Source: CAWIVH01 sp963839475 (GTDB lineage: Bacteria > Acidobacteriota > UBA6911). From it: a stretch of 64,000 nucleotides of DNA. Positions within the stretch are counted from its first letter, which is position 1. Each line of letters begins with the position of its first letter. The stretch is from positions 558,001-622,000 of the forward strand of contig CAWIVH010000021.1 of the NCBI GenBank assembly GCA_963839475.1, in the 5' to 3' direction. The notes under the pieces are model-generated. The model was given only the letters and a program-made list of their open reading frames with translations, did no database searches and was not told the DNA's origin. The translations under genes were made by a program, and so were the position numbers. Of the stretch, positions 16,546-25,448 are shown piece after piece.

Positions 16546-17455
16546 TGGATTCTCCGATAACCTGCATGAAGACGTCTTCGAGCGACTGCCTTAACGGAAC
16601 CAGGTGCCTGACCTGCGCCTTCTGATCACGTGCTACACGCAGAAGGCTCTGGCTGCTTAAACCCTCGGCCATACGGACTTTCATGACACCGTCATCACCA
16701 ACCGAACAGGAACAACCCAGCATGGCCAGTTCACCCGCATAGGCCTGGCTATCGCCCTTAATGCGGATCTCATATACCATCCCCGTCTCGCGCTTTAAAT
16801 CCGCGATGCTCCCAGCCGCCAAAAGTCGTCCCTTATGAAGCACCATCGCCTCCTGGCAAACCCATTCCACATCGGGAAGGAGATGTGAAGAAAGCACAAC
16901 ATGAATATTCTTGGCGCTGGAAATGTCATGCACCAGATCGAGCATTTCGACCCTGCCTTTGGGATCCAGACCATTGGTGGGCTCATCGAGGAGCACCAGT
17001 TCCGGATCATGCACCAGAGCTTGAGCCAGCTTTATCCTTTGCTTCATCCCGGTCGAGTAAGTCTCGACATTTCTGTACCTGGCCTCGCCCAACCCGACAT
17101 AGTGAAGGATCTCATGGGCGCGCTGCAGTGAATCCTTCGGTTTCATTCCTGATAGCTGGCCTGCATAGGATACAAAAGCAACAGCGTTCATTCCCGGGAT
17201 ATGGCAATCATTTTCAGGCATGTACCCGATTTTTTGCCTGATATCCAATTGATGGCTTTTGATGTCGAGGCCCAGAACCTTGCCTCCGCCGGTCCGAGGT
17301 ATAATGAATCCGAGGAGCGTTTTAATCAGGGTGCTCTTCCCTGCACCGTTCGGTCCCAGGAGTCCGATGGATCCGCCCGAGAAGTTGACGCTGATTTGTT
17401 CGAGGACTGTCTGGTTTCCAAGATTTACCGAAAGGTTCTCTAACTCTATGATCAA
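16532..17455 (-). CDS. ABC transporter ATP-binding protein (first pair)
   Basis: 307 residues if the TTG at 17455 is used (GAGG 9 bases upstream, and MIIELENLSVNLG is where homology to ABC ATPases should begin); an in-frame TTG at 17554 adds 33 residues with no good ribosome binding site. Motifs: Walker A GPNGAGKST, signature YSTGMKQR, Walker B LVLLDEPTNGLDP, H-loop LSSHLLPD. First gene of the transporter operon. The fact that each ATPase is followed by its own permease suggests two similar half-systems that may form one heteromeric exporter. Confidence 0.88.
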   Translation of the reverse strand: MIIELENLSVNLGNQTVLEQISVNFSGGSIGLLGPNGAGKSTLIKTLLGFIIPRTGGGKVLGLDIKSHQLDIRQKIGYMPENDCHIPGMNAVAFVSYAGQLSGMKPKDSLQRAHEILHYVGLGEARYRNVETYSTGMKQRIKLAQALVHDPELVLLDEPTNGLDPKGRVEMLDLVHDISSAKNIHVVLSSHLLPDVEWVCQEAMVLHKGRLLAAGSIADLKRETGMVYEIRIKGDSQAYAGELAMLGCSCSVGDDGVMKVRMAEGLSSQSLLRVARDQKAQVRHLVPLRQSLEDVFMQVIGESNAHS

Positions 17456-17681
17456 GGCAGGTTTCCTCTCTATCTGTTCCGTTTCTACGAATGCTCCGAT
17501 AGATTTGTTCGAACAATCCTTGTCATCGGAACATCCAATTTGGCTTGAGAGCAAGCCTTCGGGCGAATAAAATGAATGCGACGATTCTATGAGATGAATC
17601 CATGGTACAGTCGGAGCCCATCGACGAAGTCGGGTCGAACATCAGACAAAACCAGGCAGGGTATTCTTTGGCAGGAAAACT

Positions 17682-18023
17682 ATGAAACTGCGAAAAAACG
17701 GTAAATGGCTCATTCTGCTTATGATAGCCTGCACATCGCTCCTCCCGGCATTTGCCGTCGAATCAGGCCAGTACCGGCTCCTTTCGACCACGGTAAGCTG
17801 CAAACTGATTCTGGTCTCCCAGATTCCGAGCAAAACCAAATACATTCTGGACGCCTCGACTGCAAAGATCACGATCGACGATAAACCCGCAGAATTTCAG
17901 AACATGCAGGCTTACACCATTGTCAACGTAAAATTCGAACTAAAAAAGAGCTCGAAAGAGGGAATCGAGATCGACGGAATCGCCAGCGAGATCAAAATCT
18001 CTACCCCGGAGAATAAGAAGTAA
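17682..18023 (+). CDS. Small secreted protein of unknown function
   Basis: 113 residues with a clear signal peptide (KWLILLMIACTSLLPAFA, cleavage near residue 25) and AGGA 6-7 bases before the ATG. The mature part is short and beta-rich (YRLLSTTVSCKLILVSQ, AKITIDDKPAEF) with one cysteine and a lysine-rich end. Divergent from the ABC-2 operon. No family is recognised. Confidence 0.7.
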   Translation: MKLRKNGKWLILLMIACTSLLPAFAVESGQYRLLSTTVSCKLILVSQIPSKTKYILDASTAKITIDDKPAEFQNMQAYTIVNVKFELKKSSKEGIEIDGIASEIKISTPENKK

Positions 18024-18074
18024 GTCTTTTTTTATCAATGACTTAATGCTATAGTCATTTCGTGCAGATGCCCC

Positions 18075-18103
18075 TTCAATCGCCCCTTTTCTTCCACTAT
18101 AAT
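18075..18103 (+). promoter_or_regulatory. Possible promoter for the metallopeptidase gene
   Basis: A perfect TATAAT (18098-18103) with a weak -35 TTCAAT 17 bases upstream, about 135 bases before the start codon. Confidence 0.35.
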
Positions 18104-18239
18104 CGTATCTTGAGTTGGTTATTGGATTAGGTATCCGGAAACTTTTCCGCACCTTTACTCCGGAACTGACTGCAACTTTCTACAGCTTCAAGTATCGCTC
18201 CTAGCAGGAGAGGGATTCGTTGACGCGGAGTATCAGGTC

Positions 18240-19277
18240 ATGAATCAGTACGAAGATAATTGGGAAACAGAGCGATACGAGCTACTCAACACCCGTATTT
18301 GTGATCTCCAGCTCCAATTCGACGGAACGATTCTCGAGCGCTGCATTGAAAAGCTGCATCAGGAATTGACGCGAAAACGGCTTGTCTTCATGCCCGAGTA
18401 TTACTTCACCTGCGGAGGCGATGAGTGGGGCTGCCCGGACCGGGTTCCCATCATAGGAATTCCTTTTCATTTGGCGGACAATCGTCTGACGCGTGTCGAA
18501 AAGGAAATGGGCTATACGAGCTACGACCGCCGCGATCTCCTCTTCCTGCTGCGCCATGAGTGCGGCCATGCCTATAACTATGCCTACGAGCTCTATAAAT
18601 CCCCCGAATGGCAGGAGGTTTTCGGAGATTTTGAAAAGACGTACCCCCAGAATTTCCGTTTCAAATTCAACCGGTATAGCCGGGAATACGTGCGGAGTCA
18701 GGGCGAACCCAAGTATTACGCCCAGGCCCACCCCGATGAGGACTTCGCCGAGACTTTCGCGGTGTGGCTCACTCCCCGGTCCAATTGGCGGTCGCTTTAC
18801 AAAAACTGGCCGGCGGTCCTAAAGCTCGAGTACATAGACCGGACGATGAAAAGTCTGGCAGGAAAGCGCCCGAGCGTAGTAGCCGGCAAACTCCATTCGC
18901 CCTATAGCGTCAAGACCTACACACTGATCGAGTATTACAGTGAAGATATCGACGGCTTCAAAGACAATGCTCTGGGCATATATGACGATGACCTGCGAAA
19001 GATTTTCGCCGCCGCCGTCAACGGAAACAGGAAAAACCTGAGAGCCAAGGATCTCATCCGCCGCAACCGGCGGTTCCTGGTGGGAGTGATTTCGCAATGG
19101 ACAGGAGCGAGGGAAAAAGTGGTCGCCCCTGTAATCCACAAGTTCATGCAGCGCTGCCGGGAATTGAACCTGGTTGTTCCTTCGGAGCAGGAATGCGCCA
19201 GCCTGGCGTCGATTTCAGCTTTGGGAACCACCGTAGTGATGAACTACTTGCACACCGGCCGATACATCCCTGACTGA
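18240..19277 (+). CDS. Putative zinc metallopeptidase (gluzincin-like), cytosolic
   Basis: 345 residues with no signal peptide. The zinc site is visible as HECGH in LLFLLRHECGHAYNYAYELY (HExxH with His at about 105 and 109) and a downstream Glu in HPDEDFAETFAVWL (about 165), the layout of the putative zinc-binding metallopeptidase families. An N-terminal strand (FMPEYYFTCGGDEWGCPDRVP) carries two cysteines. The C-terminal 140 residues are helical and of unknown role. Start ATG has GGAG 9 bases upstream. It stands alone, convergent with nuoN. Substrate unknown. Confidence 0.8.
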   Translation: MNQYEDNWETERYELLNTRICDLQLQFDGTILERCIEKLHQELTRKRLVFMPEYYFTCGGDEWGCPDRVPIIGIPFHLADNRLTRVEKEMGYTSYDRRDLLFLLRHECGHAYNYAYELYKSPEWQEVFGDFEKTYPQNFRFKFNRYSREYVRSQGEPKYYAQAHPDEDFAETFAVWLTPRSNWRSLYKNWPAVLKLEYIDRTMKSLAGKRPSVVAGKLHSPYSVKTYTLIEYYSEDIDGFKDNALGIYDDDLRKIFAAAVNGNRKNLRAKDLIRRNRRFLVGVISQWTGAREKVVAPVIHKFMQRCRELNLVVPSEQECASLASISALGTTVVMNYLHTGRYIPD

Positions 19278-19335
19278 TGAATCGGAGTCTTTGCAGCTGG
19301 AGCTGTGTCAACTGCAATCCGTTTTACCGCAGCCT

Positions 19336-20829
19336 TTAGATCCCCATGAACATTTTCACGGAATCCAGGGTCAGCTTTTGAATCCGGTCCCAGAACAGCA
19401 TAAGTCCCGCTGTGGGAAGAAGCATCGTCCAAACCAGTACCTGGCTGACCCAAGGCACCACCATCTTCGTTTCGCTTTCAGCATTGTCAATGATCATGGT
19501 TTTGATGACGCGAACATAGTAATAAACTGCGATGACACTATTCAGAGCTCCAATAACGGCAAACCAGGCCAAGTCGCGCCGTACGGCAGCGGCAAAAACG
19601 AAAAGCTTCCCGAAAAAGCCGGCGAACGGCGGAATGCCCATGAGCGAAAGCATGAAGATGCTCATGGATATGGCCAGAAATGGCGATCTGCGCAAAAGCC
19701 CCGAATAAGCCTTGATGTCGAAACTGCCGGTTCGGTTGAACACCTCAATCACCACCAAAAAGGCGCCCAGGTTCATAAACAGGTAGGTAATCAGGTAAAT
19801 CACGATTGCCTGGATTCCATCCGAGGTAACAACCACAGCTCCCATGAGAATATAGCCGGCGTGCGCGATGGAAGAATAGGCCAGCAGCCGTTTGAGGTTG
19901 TCCTGCCGGAGAGCAGCCAGGTTTCCCAGGGTCATCGTGATTATCGAAAGCAAAAGCAGGAGAAGGGGCCAATTCATCGTACTGAGAGGGATCCATTGTA
20001 TCGGATTTCCCGTTCCACTGCTCAAGCCCGTGAAAAAGAAGCGCACTAAGGCGGCAAAACCTGCAGCCTTGGGTCCGACACTAAGAAAAGCGGTCACGGG
20101 TGTGGGAGCACCGGTGTATACATCGGGACACCAGAAATGAAATGGCACCGCCGCTGTCTTGAATCCGAATCCGGCCATGATCAGGACAGACGCGACCAGA
20201 AGCATGAGGGAATTTTCCCCACCGGCCGCGCCTTTCGCCAGTACATCCCGGATTGCCGCGAACTTGCTCGTTCCCGCCAGGCCGAAAAGGAGGGTGATTC
20301 CGTACAGCATCGAACCGGTAGAGATTGCTCCGAACAGGAAATATTTCAGGGAGGCTTCATTCGATTGCCGGTTGTTCTTCAGGAAGCCCACCATGATGTA
20401 GCTTCCGACCGAAACCATCTCCAGCGACAGAAAAAGCATCAGCATATCCGTGCTGGAAGCTAGAAGCATCATTCCCAGGGTAACCCCCAGAAGCAGCGCC
20501 TGGAACTCTCCAAAACGGCTCTGATCGATTTCCGGTGAGCCATTTGCGATGAGTAGGATCACCAGCGAAGTCACCAGGAAGAATCCTTTGAAGAAAAGCG
20601 CCAGCGGATCCAGCGCTATCATTCCATAGAACATGGTTCCCTGGCCGGCGCTGCAGAGAGGGACGACGCAGGCCAAGGCGCCCAGGAGCCCAGCCGCAGT
20701 AGTCAGGAGAGTCAGGCCCCGTCGGATCCTCGGAAAGGCCAGGTCGAAAACGATGACGGCGAGCAATGCCACGGATACGGCCAGTTCGGGATAAAATCGT
20801 TGCATGTCTTGCGTGAGCTGTGGATTCAT
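19336..20829 (-). CDS. nuoN: NADH-quinone oxidoreductase subunit N
   Basis: 497 residues with about 14 membrane helices, an antiporter-like proton-pumping subunit of complex I. The proton-antiporter domain is recognisable by EASLKYFLFGAISTGSMLYG, AAVPFHFWCPDVYTGAP (the conserved Lys/His path) and LKRLLAYSSIAHAGYILMG. Last gene of the cluster, 3 bases after nuoK. In complete complex I operons nuoL and nuoM lie between K and N; here they are absent. Confidence 0.95.
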   Translation of the reverse strand: MNPQLTQDMQRFYPELAVSVALLAVIVFDLAFPRIRRGLTLLTTAAGLLGALACVVPLCSAGQGTMFYGMIALDPLALFFKGFFLVTSLVILLIANGSPEIDQSRFGEFQALLLGVTLGMMLLASSTDMLMLFLSLEMVSVGSYIMVGFLKNNRQSNEASLKYFLFGAISTGSMLYGITLLFGLAGTSKFAAIRDVLAKGAAGGENSLMLLVASVLIMAGFGFKTAAVPFHFWCPDVYTGAPTPVTAFLSVGPKAAGFAALVRFFFTGLSSGTGNPIQWIPLSTMNWPLLLLLLSIITMTLGNLAALRQDNLKRLLAYSSIAHAGYILMGAVVVTSDGIQAIVIYLITYLFMNLGAFLVVIEVFNRTGSFDIKAYSGLLRRSPFLAISMSIFMLSLMGIPPFAGFFGKLFVFAAAVRRDLAWFAVIGALNSVIAVYYYVRVIKTMIIDNAESETKMVVPWVSQVLVWTMLLPTAGLMLFWDRIQKLTLDSVKMFMGI

Positions 20830-20832
20830 GGC

Positions 20833-21138
20833 CTACCCTTTGAGCGTGTCCGCCTGATCCAGGTTGACAGATTTCAGCAGCCGATACATGGATAAAACAA
20901 TAGCCAACCCGACGGCGGCTTCAGCCGCCGCGATGACAATAATAAAAACCGCAAAAACCTGGCCGTTGAGATTGCCGGCCGAAAATCGCGAAAATGCCAC
21001 CAGGTTCAGGTTTGCCGAATTCAATATCAACTCGATCCCCATCAGGACATTGACTGCATTCCTTCGGGTCAGAACGCCCATAACACCCAATGAAAAGAGC
21101 GCGGCGCTGATAATGAGGTAATGATGCAGACCGATCAT
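20833..21138 (-). CDS. nuoK: NADH-quinone oxidoreductase subunit K
   Basis: 101 residues, three membrane helices, the standard NuoK length. Motifs LTRRNAVNVLMGIELILNSANLNLVAF and AAEAAVGLAIVLSMYR contain the two conserved membrane glutamates of the proton path. Overlaps the nuoJ stop by 4 bases (ATGA). Confidence 0.95.
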   Translation of the reverse strand: MIGLHHYLIISAALFSLGVMGVLTRRNAVNVLMGIELILNSANLNLVAFSRFSAGNLNGQVFAVFIIVIAAAEAAVGLAIVLSMYRLLKSVNLDQADTLKG

Positions 21139-21641
21139 TCCGGTTTCCTCCTGACGATCATGGCGGCCCCCATCAGAGCAATCAGTAGAAAAATGGATGC
21201 CACCTCAAACGGAAGAATGTAATCCTTCATGAACAGTTCTCCGATCTCCGCCGTGGTGGGATTCAAGGCGCGATCCGCATGAGAGTACCAGGTTGTTTTC
21301 ATCATGACCCCGAACAGGGTCAGAAACACTGCCAGAACAACCAGGAGCGAAGGGAGGAACTGGACCGTTTCCGTTTTGAGCTTCAGATCGTAAAGCTTGT
21401 GGGTCAGCATTACGCCGAATAGCAGCAGGACAAGGATGCCGCCCACATAGATCACCATCTGAGCTGCGGCAAGGAAATCCGCGCCGAGGTAGACGTACAG
21501 AGCCGCGACGCCGAAAAAGGTAAACAGCAGGCCGAAAGCCGAGTAGATCAGGCTTCTGGAGAAAACAACCACGGCGGCTGATACCACGGTCAATGCGGCG
21601 AAAAAGTAAAAGATCACCTGGCTGAGTAGGGTCTTGTCCAT
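21135..21641 (-). CDS. nuoJ: NADH-quinone oxidoreductase subunit J
   Basis: 168 residues, five membrane helices. SAFGLLFTFFGVAALYVYLGADFLAAAQ and the IYVGGILVLLLFGVML helix with its glycine-rich break are characteristic of NuoJ. Its stop overlaps nuoK. It lies 9 bases after nuoI. Confidence 0.94.
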   Translation of the reverse strand: MDKTLLSQVIFYFFAALTVVSAAVVVFSRSLIYSAFGLLFTFFGVAALYVYLGADFLAAAQMVIYVGGILVLLLFGVMLTHKLYDLKLKTETVQFLPSLLVVLAVFLTLFGVMMKTTWYSHADRALNPTTAEIGELFMKDYILPFEVASIFLLIALMGAAMIVRRKPE

Positions 21642-21650
21642 AGAATGATT

Positions 21651-22139
21651 TCAGGCTTTGGCTGGGGGAGGTTCTTTAACCACCTTGGTTGTTTGCGGTT
21701 TATCGACGGCGAAATGGTAGACATGATCCCGTTTATCGTAGACAGAATACTCATACGACGGGGTCATAACCAGACAGTGAGTTGGGCACGGAAAAGTGCA
21801 GAGCGCACAATAGCAGCACAGGGTCATGTCTATATCGAAGACATAGGTGCGCAGCTTAATGGCGGTTCCGTCCGACGCGAAAATCTCGGGTTCTTCCTTC
21901 CCGCGTTTTTCGGTCTGAATGTCAATACAGTCGGTAGGGCAAACCCGGGCGCATTGTCCGCACCCGATGCAATCTTCGATCTTGTTGAAAAGGCGCATGC
22001 GGGAGCGTTCCGGCATTTCCCACTTTTCGGTGGGGTATTGCAGTGTGACCGAGCGGGTGAAAAGGTGCTTAAACGCTACCCACATCGAATAATAAGTGGT
22101 TACGAGAGTGCGCCCGATGTCTTTAAAATACTCCGACAT
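21651..22139 (-). CDS. nuoI: NADH-quinone oxidoreductase subunit I (8Fe ferredoxin)
   Basis: 162 residues from the ATG at 22139 (GAGG 6 bases upstream; a TTG 12 bases earlier lacks one). Two [4Fe-4S] motifs, CIGCGQCARVCP and CCYCALCTFPCP, carry electrons from the peripheral arm to quinone. An amphipathic N-terminal helix (MWVAFKHLFTRSVTLQYP) is the membrane-contact element. The C-terminal tail is rich in Pro/Lys. A second, different NuoI lies at 38.1 kb. Confidence 0.93.
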   Translation of the reverse strand: MSEYFKDIGRTLVTTYYSMWVAFKHLFTRSVTLQYPTEKWEMPERSRMRLFNKIEDCIGCGQCARVCPTDCIDIQTEKRGKEEPEIFASDGTAIKLRTYVFDIDMTLCCYCALCTFPCPTHCLVMTPSYEYSVYDKRDHVYHFAVDKPQTTKVVKEPPPAKA

Positions 22140-22179
22140 AAAGATCCTCAAAACGGAATCCCGGCATGCCGCGCCGGGC

Positions 22180-23286
22180 TTATGCCGGGCGAATCTGCCC
22201 GGATTGTCTTTCGCCTTGCCAGCCTACTTCCAATATACGGCCAGAAATCCAGCCCCCAGCAGGAGCAAGAATACCGAGAGGCAGCATCACCTTCCAGCAA
22301 ACATACATCAACTGATCGACCCGGAGACGCGGCAGAGACCAGCGCATCCACATTTGAACAAAAATGAGGACCAGGATTTTGGCGATGAAAATAACCGGTC
22401 CGGGTATCAGCGGATTCGGAAACCACCGCGCGGGCAGGATCTGCGACCACCCGCCAAGAAACAGGGTGGAGGCCACACCCGCCACCACCGCCATGTTCAC
22501 ATATTCCGCCAGGAAGAAAAATGCAAAACGCATCCCCGAATACTCGGTATGATATCCGGCGACAAGTTCCGACTCGGCTTCAGGGATGTCGAACGGCGTC
22601 CGGTTTACCTCCGCCAGAGAGCAGAGAAAGTAAACAAAGAATGCAATGAAAGTGAATGGATTTCTGAACAGGTACCATCGGTGAATGCCGCCGGATTGTG
22701 CGTGGACAATGTCCTGCATGGAAAGGCTGCCCACGCCAATCACTACGGTCATGATTGCCAGAGCCGCTGGAATTTCATAGCTGACAATCTGCGCCGCGCC
22801 GCGCAAACCGCCATACAGGGCATATTTGTTATTGGATGACCATCCCGCCATGATGATTCCGACCACCGATAGGCTGGTTACGGCGAGGATGTAGAGTATC
22901 CCGATGTTGAGATCGGAGACGATCGACCTGGCGCCGAACGGCAATACCACGAGGGCCGAAAATGCCGCAACAAAGACCAGGACCGGCGCAATTTTGTACA
23001 GCGGTTTATCCACCTCGGCAGGGATGATGTCTTCTTTCAGCAGGAGCTTGATGGTATCCGCAATGGTCTGCGCCCAGCCGTGCCATCCACCCACGTACAT
23101 CGGTCCCAACCGATCCTGCATGTGGGCTGAAACTTTCCGTTCGAGCCATACGAAGAAGAGAACCGCAAGCAGAACCCCAAGGAGAAGAATGACACAGCTT
23201 GCCAGCAGCGAAACAAAGGTCTGCAAAGCGCCGGGAAGAGCGCCAAATTGAGGTATACCCTGCAGTAGTTGCGTGATCGATTCCAT
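22180..23286 (-). CDS. nuoH: NADH-quinone oxidoreductase subunit H
   Basis: 368 residues with eight to nine membrane helices, the quinone-site subunit. Conserved loops are visible: LERKVSAHMQDRLGPMYVGG near the first helix, AQTIADTIKLLLKEDIIPAE, and LAEVNRTPFDIPEAESELVAGYHTEYSG, which carries the glutamate cluster of the quinone-linked proton path. AGGGGA precedes the ATG. Between nuoD and nuoI in the cluster. Confidence 0.95.
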   Translation of the reverse strand: MESITQLLQGIPQFGALPGALQTFVSLLASCVILLLGVLLAVLFFVWLERKVSAHMQDRLGPMYVGGWHGWAQTIADTIKLLLKEDIIPAEVDKPLYKIAPVLVFVAAFSALVVLPFGARSIVSDLNIGILYILAVTSLSVVGIIMAGWSSNNKYALYGGLRGAAQIVSYEIPAALAIMTVVIGVGSLSMQDIVHAQSGGIHRWYLFRNPFTFIAFFVYFLCSLAEVNRTPFDIPEAESELVAGYHTEYSGMRFAFFFLAEYVNMAVVAGVASTLFLGGWSQILPARWFPNPLIPGPVIFIAKILVLIFVQMWMRWSLPRLRVDQLMYVCWKVMLPLGILAPAGGWISGRILEVGWQGERQSGQIRPA

Positions 23287-23301
23287 CCGTGATTTCCCCT
23301 G

Positions 23302-24423
23302 CTACCGGTCGATTTCACCCAGAACGATATCGATGCTCCCGATAATCGCGATCACATCGGCAATCATCGCCCCTCTGGCCATGTAGGGCAATGCGCCGAG
23401 AGCTGTAAAGCAAGGCGACTTGACTTTCACCCTGTAGGGCTTCAAGCCTCCATCACTTACGATGTAGTAGCCCATCTCGCCGCGCGGGCATTCCGTGCGC
23501 ATATAGACCTCGCCTGCCGCCGGCTTGATGCGCTTGGGAATGGCTTCCTGAACGTTGCCCGGCGGCAGTTTTTTGACTGCCTGCCGCACGATTTTGCAGG
23601 ACTCCTTGACCTCCCAGATCCTGACCATGTAGCGGTCGTAACAAGACCCGATGGGGCCGAATTCGCCTTTTCCGATCGGAACCTCGAAATCGAATTCCTC
23701 GTAGCCCAGATAAGGCTCATTTCTGCGGACGTCGAACTTTACCCCGCTGCCGCGCAGGTTGGGACCGGTCACCCCATAGCTGACAGCGACATCAGGAGGA
23801 AGGATTCCGACCGTCGCTGTCCTCTTGATGAAAATATAGTTATGTGAAAGCAGACGGTTCAGGTCGGCGATCAGGGGTTCGAAATAATCGAGGAATTCGA
23901 TGACCTTTTCTTCAAATCCCGGTTTGACGTCGAACATCAGTCCGCCAATCCAGTTGTAATTGTAAAGCAATCGCGCCCCGCAGGTCTCCTCGAAGAGGTC
24001 GAGGATGCGTTCGCGATCCCTGAAGCAGTGAAGAAACGGCGTGAAAGATCCGATATCGTTGCCATAGGTTCCCGCCGCCAGAAGGTGGCTGGCGATGCGG
24101 TTCAATTCCGCCATAATAATGCGCAAATACCGGACCCGGTCGTTGACCTGAATGCCGAGCAGTTTTTCCACCGTCAGAACATAGCCGAGCTCATTGTTCA
24201 TGGCGGCGCAATAATCCATCCGGTCGGTAAAAGGAATGACGCCGCTATAATCCACGTTTTCGGCATGCTTTTCGAAGCACCGGTGAAGATAGCCGATATG
24301 AGGAATGGCTTCGGCCACTACCTCCCCATCCGTCTTCAACTCCAGGCGCAGAACGCCGTGAGTCGAGGGATGCTGAGGCCCCATGTTCAAAGTCATCACT
24401 TCGCCGCTGTACTCGACTTCCAT
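23302..24423 (-). CDS. nuoD: NADH-quinone oxidoreductase subunit D (cluster copy)
   Basis: 373 residues, the 49-kDa quinone-site subunit. It has NMGPQHPSTHGVLRL at the N-terminus, GYLHRCFEK (quinone-site His region) and PCFTALGALPYMARG at the end. It is the short, NdhH-like form: after the DRYMVRIWEVKESCKIVRQA helix it goes straight to IKPAAGEVYMRTECPRGEMG, without the loop found in the second copy at 42.9 kb. GGGAGG precedes the start. Confidence 0.95.
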   Translation of the reverse strand: MEVEYSGEVMTLNMGPQHPSTHGVLRLELKTDGEVVAEAIPHIGYLHRCFEKHAENVDYSGVIPFTDRMDYCAAMNNELGYVLTVEKLLGIQVNDRVRYLRIIMAELNRIASHLLAAGTYGNDIGSFTPFLHCFRDRERILDLFEETCGARLLYNYNWIGGLMFDVKPGFEEKVIEFLDYFEPLIADLNRLLSHNYIFIKRTATVGILPPDVAVSYGVTGPNLRGSGVKFDVRRNEPYLGYEEFDFEVPIGKGEFGPIGSCYDRYMVRIWEVKESCKIVRQAVKKLPPGNVQEAIPKRIKPAAGEVYMRTECPRGEMGYYIVSDGGLKPYRVKVKSPCFTALGALPYMARGAMIADVIAIIGSIDIVLGEIDR

Positions 24424-24432
24424 CGGTCCTCC

Positions 24433-24900
24433 CTAAACCGGCATATCCCGGTAACGCGTCGGGGACTTATAATCCTTGCGCAGCGGATATCCTTCCCAGT
24501 CATCAGGGCACAAAATCCGCCTGTGATCGCTGTGACCGTCGAAAACCACGCCGAACATGTCAAAGGTCTCCCGCTCATGCCAGTTGGCCGCAGCCCAGAT
24601 CTTTTCCACGCTTTGGACATGAGGATTTTCACGCGGCAAGCGGCACTTCACCATATATCGATGCCCATGCTTGATCGAGGTGACTACATAAACGACTTCG
24701 ATGCGGTCCTTGTAGTCGGCGCCCCCCATAAGCTCGAGGTGGTCCATTTGAAGCCGGTCCTCGGCCCGTAGAAAACCGCAGATTTCCAATAGGGCTTCAG
24801 GCGCCACAACGCTGCCGGGGCAGCCGCCCTCGGATTTCGACTCCAACACCTTGTCTCCGAACTGTGCTTTCAGCAATGCCGCTATCTCGGCAGGAGTCAT
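24433..24900 (-). CDS. nuoC: NADH-quinone oxidoreductase subunit C
   Basis: 155 residues starting at the ATG at 24900 that overlaps the nuoB stop (ATGA); the longer frame into nuoB is rejected. The 30-kDa subunit signature is present as ESVEKIWAAANWHERETFDMFGVVFDGH and RRILCPDDWEGYPLRKDY. It links NuoB and NuoD in the peripheral arm. The second NuoB/NuoD pair in this window has no NuoC. Confidence 0.94.
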   Translation of the reverse strand: MTPAEIAALLKAQFGDKVLESKSEGGCPGSVVAPEALLEICGFLRAEDRLQMDHLELMGGADYKDRIEVVYVVTSIKHGHRYMVKCRLPRENPHVQSVEKIWAAANWHERETFDMFGVVFDGHSDHRRILCPDDWEGYPLRKDYKSPTRYRDMPV

Positions 24901-25400
24901 GCTTTTCCGACCTCGCTTTTTTTGGCCATGGTTTGTCGCCGGATCTTGTTTTGAAGCTGGATAAGCCCCTCCAGAAGCGCTTCGGGTCGGGGAGGGCACC
25001 CCGGAATGTACACATCGACGGGCACGACCTCATCCACACCCTTGAGAACATGGTAACCGTGCTGCCAATAGGGCCCGCCGTTGTTGGCGCAGCTGCCCAT
25101 CGAGATGACATACTTCGGTTCGGGCATCTGCTCATAAAGCCGTTTGATGCGCGTTGCCATTTTCAACGTGACGGTTCCGGCAACGATCATGAGATCGGCC
25201 TGACGTGGAGAACCGCGGAAGACCTCGGCACCAAACCGGCTGAGGTCATACCTTGATGCCCCCGTAGCCATCATTTCAATGGCGCAACAAGCCAGTCCAA
25301 AGGAGAGCGGCCATGGCGAAGAGGAGCGGGCCCAATTAAAAACCCAATCCAGCGACGTTATGACAACATTTTCCTCAAATCTGCCTTCCAAAACTCCCAT
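24897..25400 (-). CDS. nuoB: NADH-quinone oxidoreductase subunit B (cluster copy)
   Basis: 167 residues. Ligands of cluster N2 are visible as the tandem Cys in GLACCAIEMMA, Cys in MGSCANNGG and Cys in PGCPPRPEAL. GGAGG lies 6 bases before the ATG. Standard length. A second copy at 44.3 kb has VTACCGMEYM in place of this N-terminal motif. Confidence 0.95.
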   Translation of the reverse strand: MGVLEGRFEENVVITSLDWVFNWARSSSPWPLSFGLACCAIEMMATGASRYDLSRFGAEVFRGSPRQADLMIVAGTVTLKMATRIKRLYEQMPEPKYVISMGSCANNGGPYWQHGYHVLKGVDEVVPVDVYIPGCPPRPEALLEGLIQLQNKIRRQTMAKKSEVGKA

Positions 25401-25448
25401 ACCGTCCCTCCGGAGCCTTCAAGATTGACGCAGGCGCGCGGCTCCGAT

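Noticed and set aside
19282..19312. TTGCAG...CTGCAA hairpin between the metallopeptidase and nuoN
   Set aside because: No T-run on either side, so not a convincing terminator.
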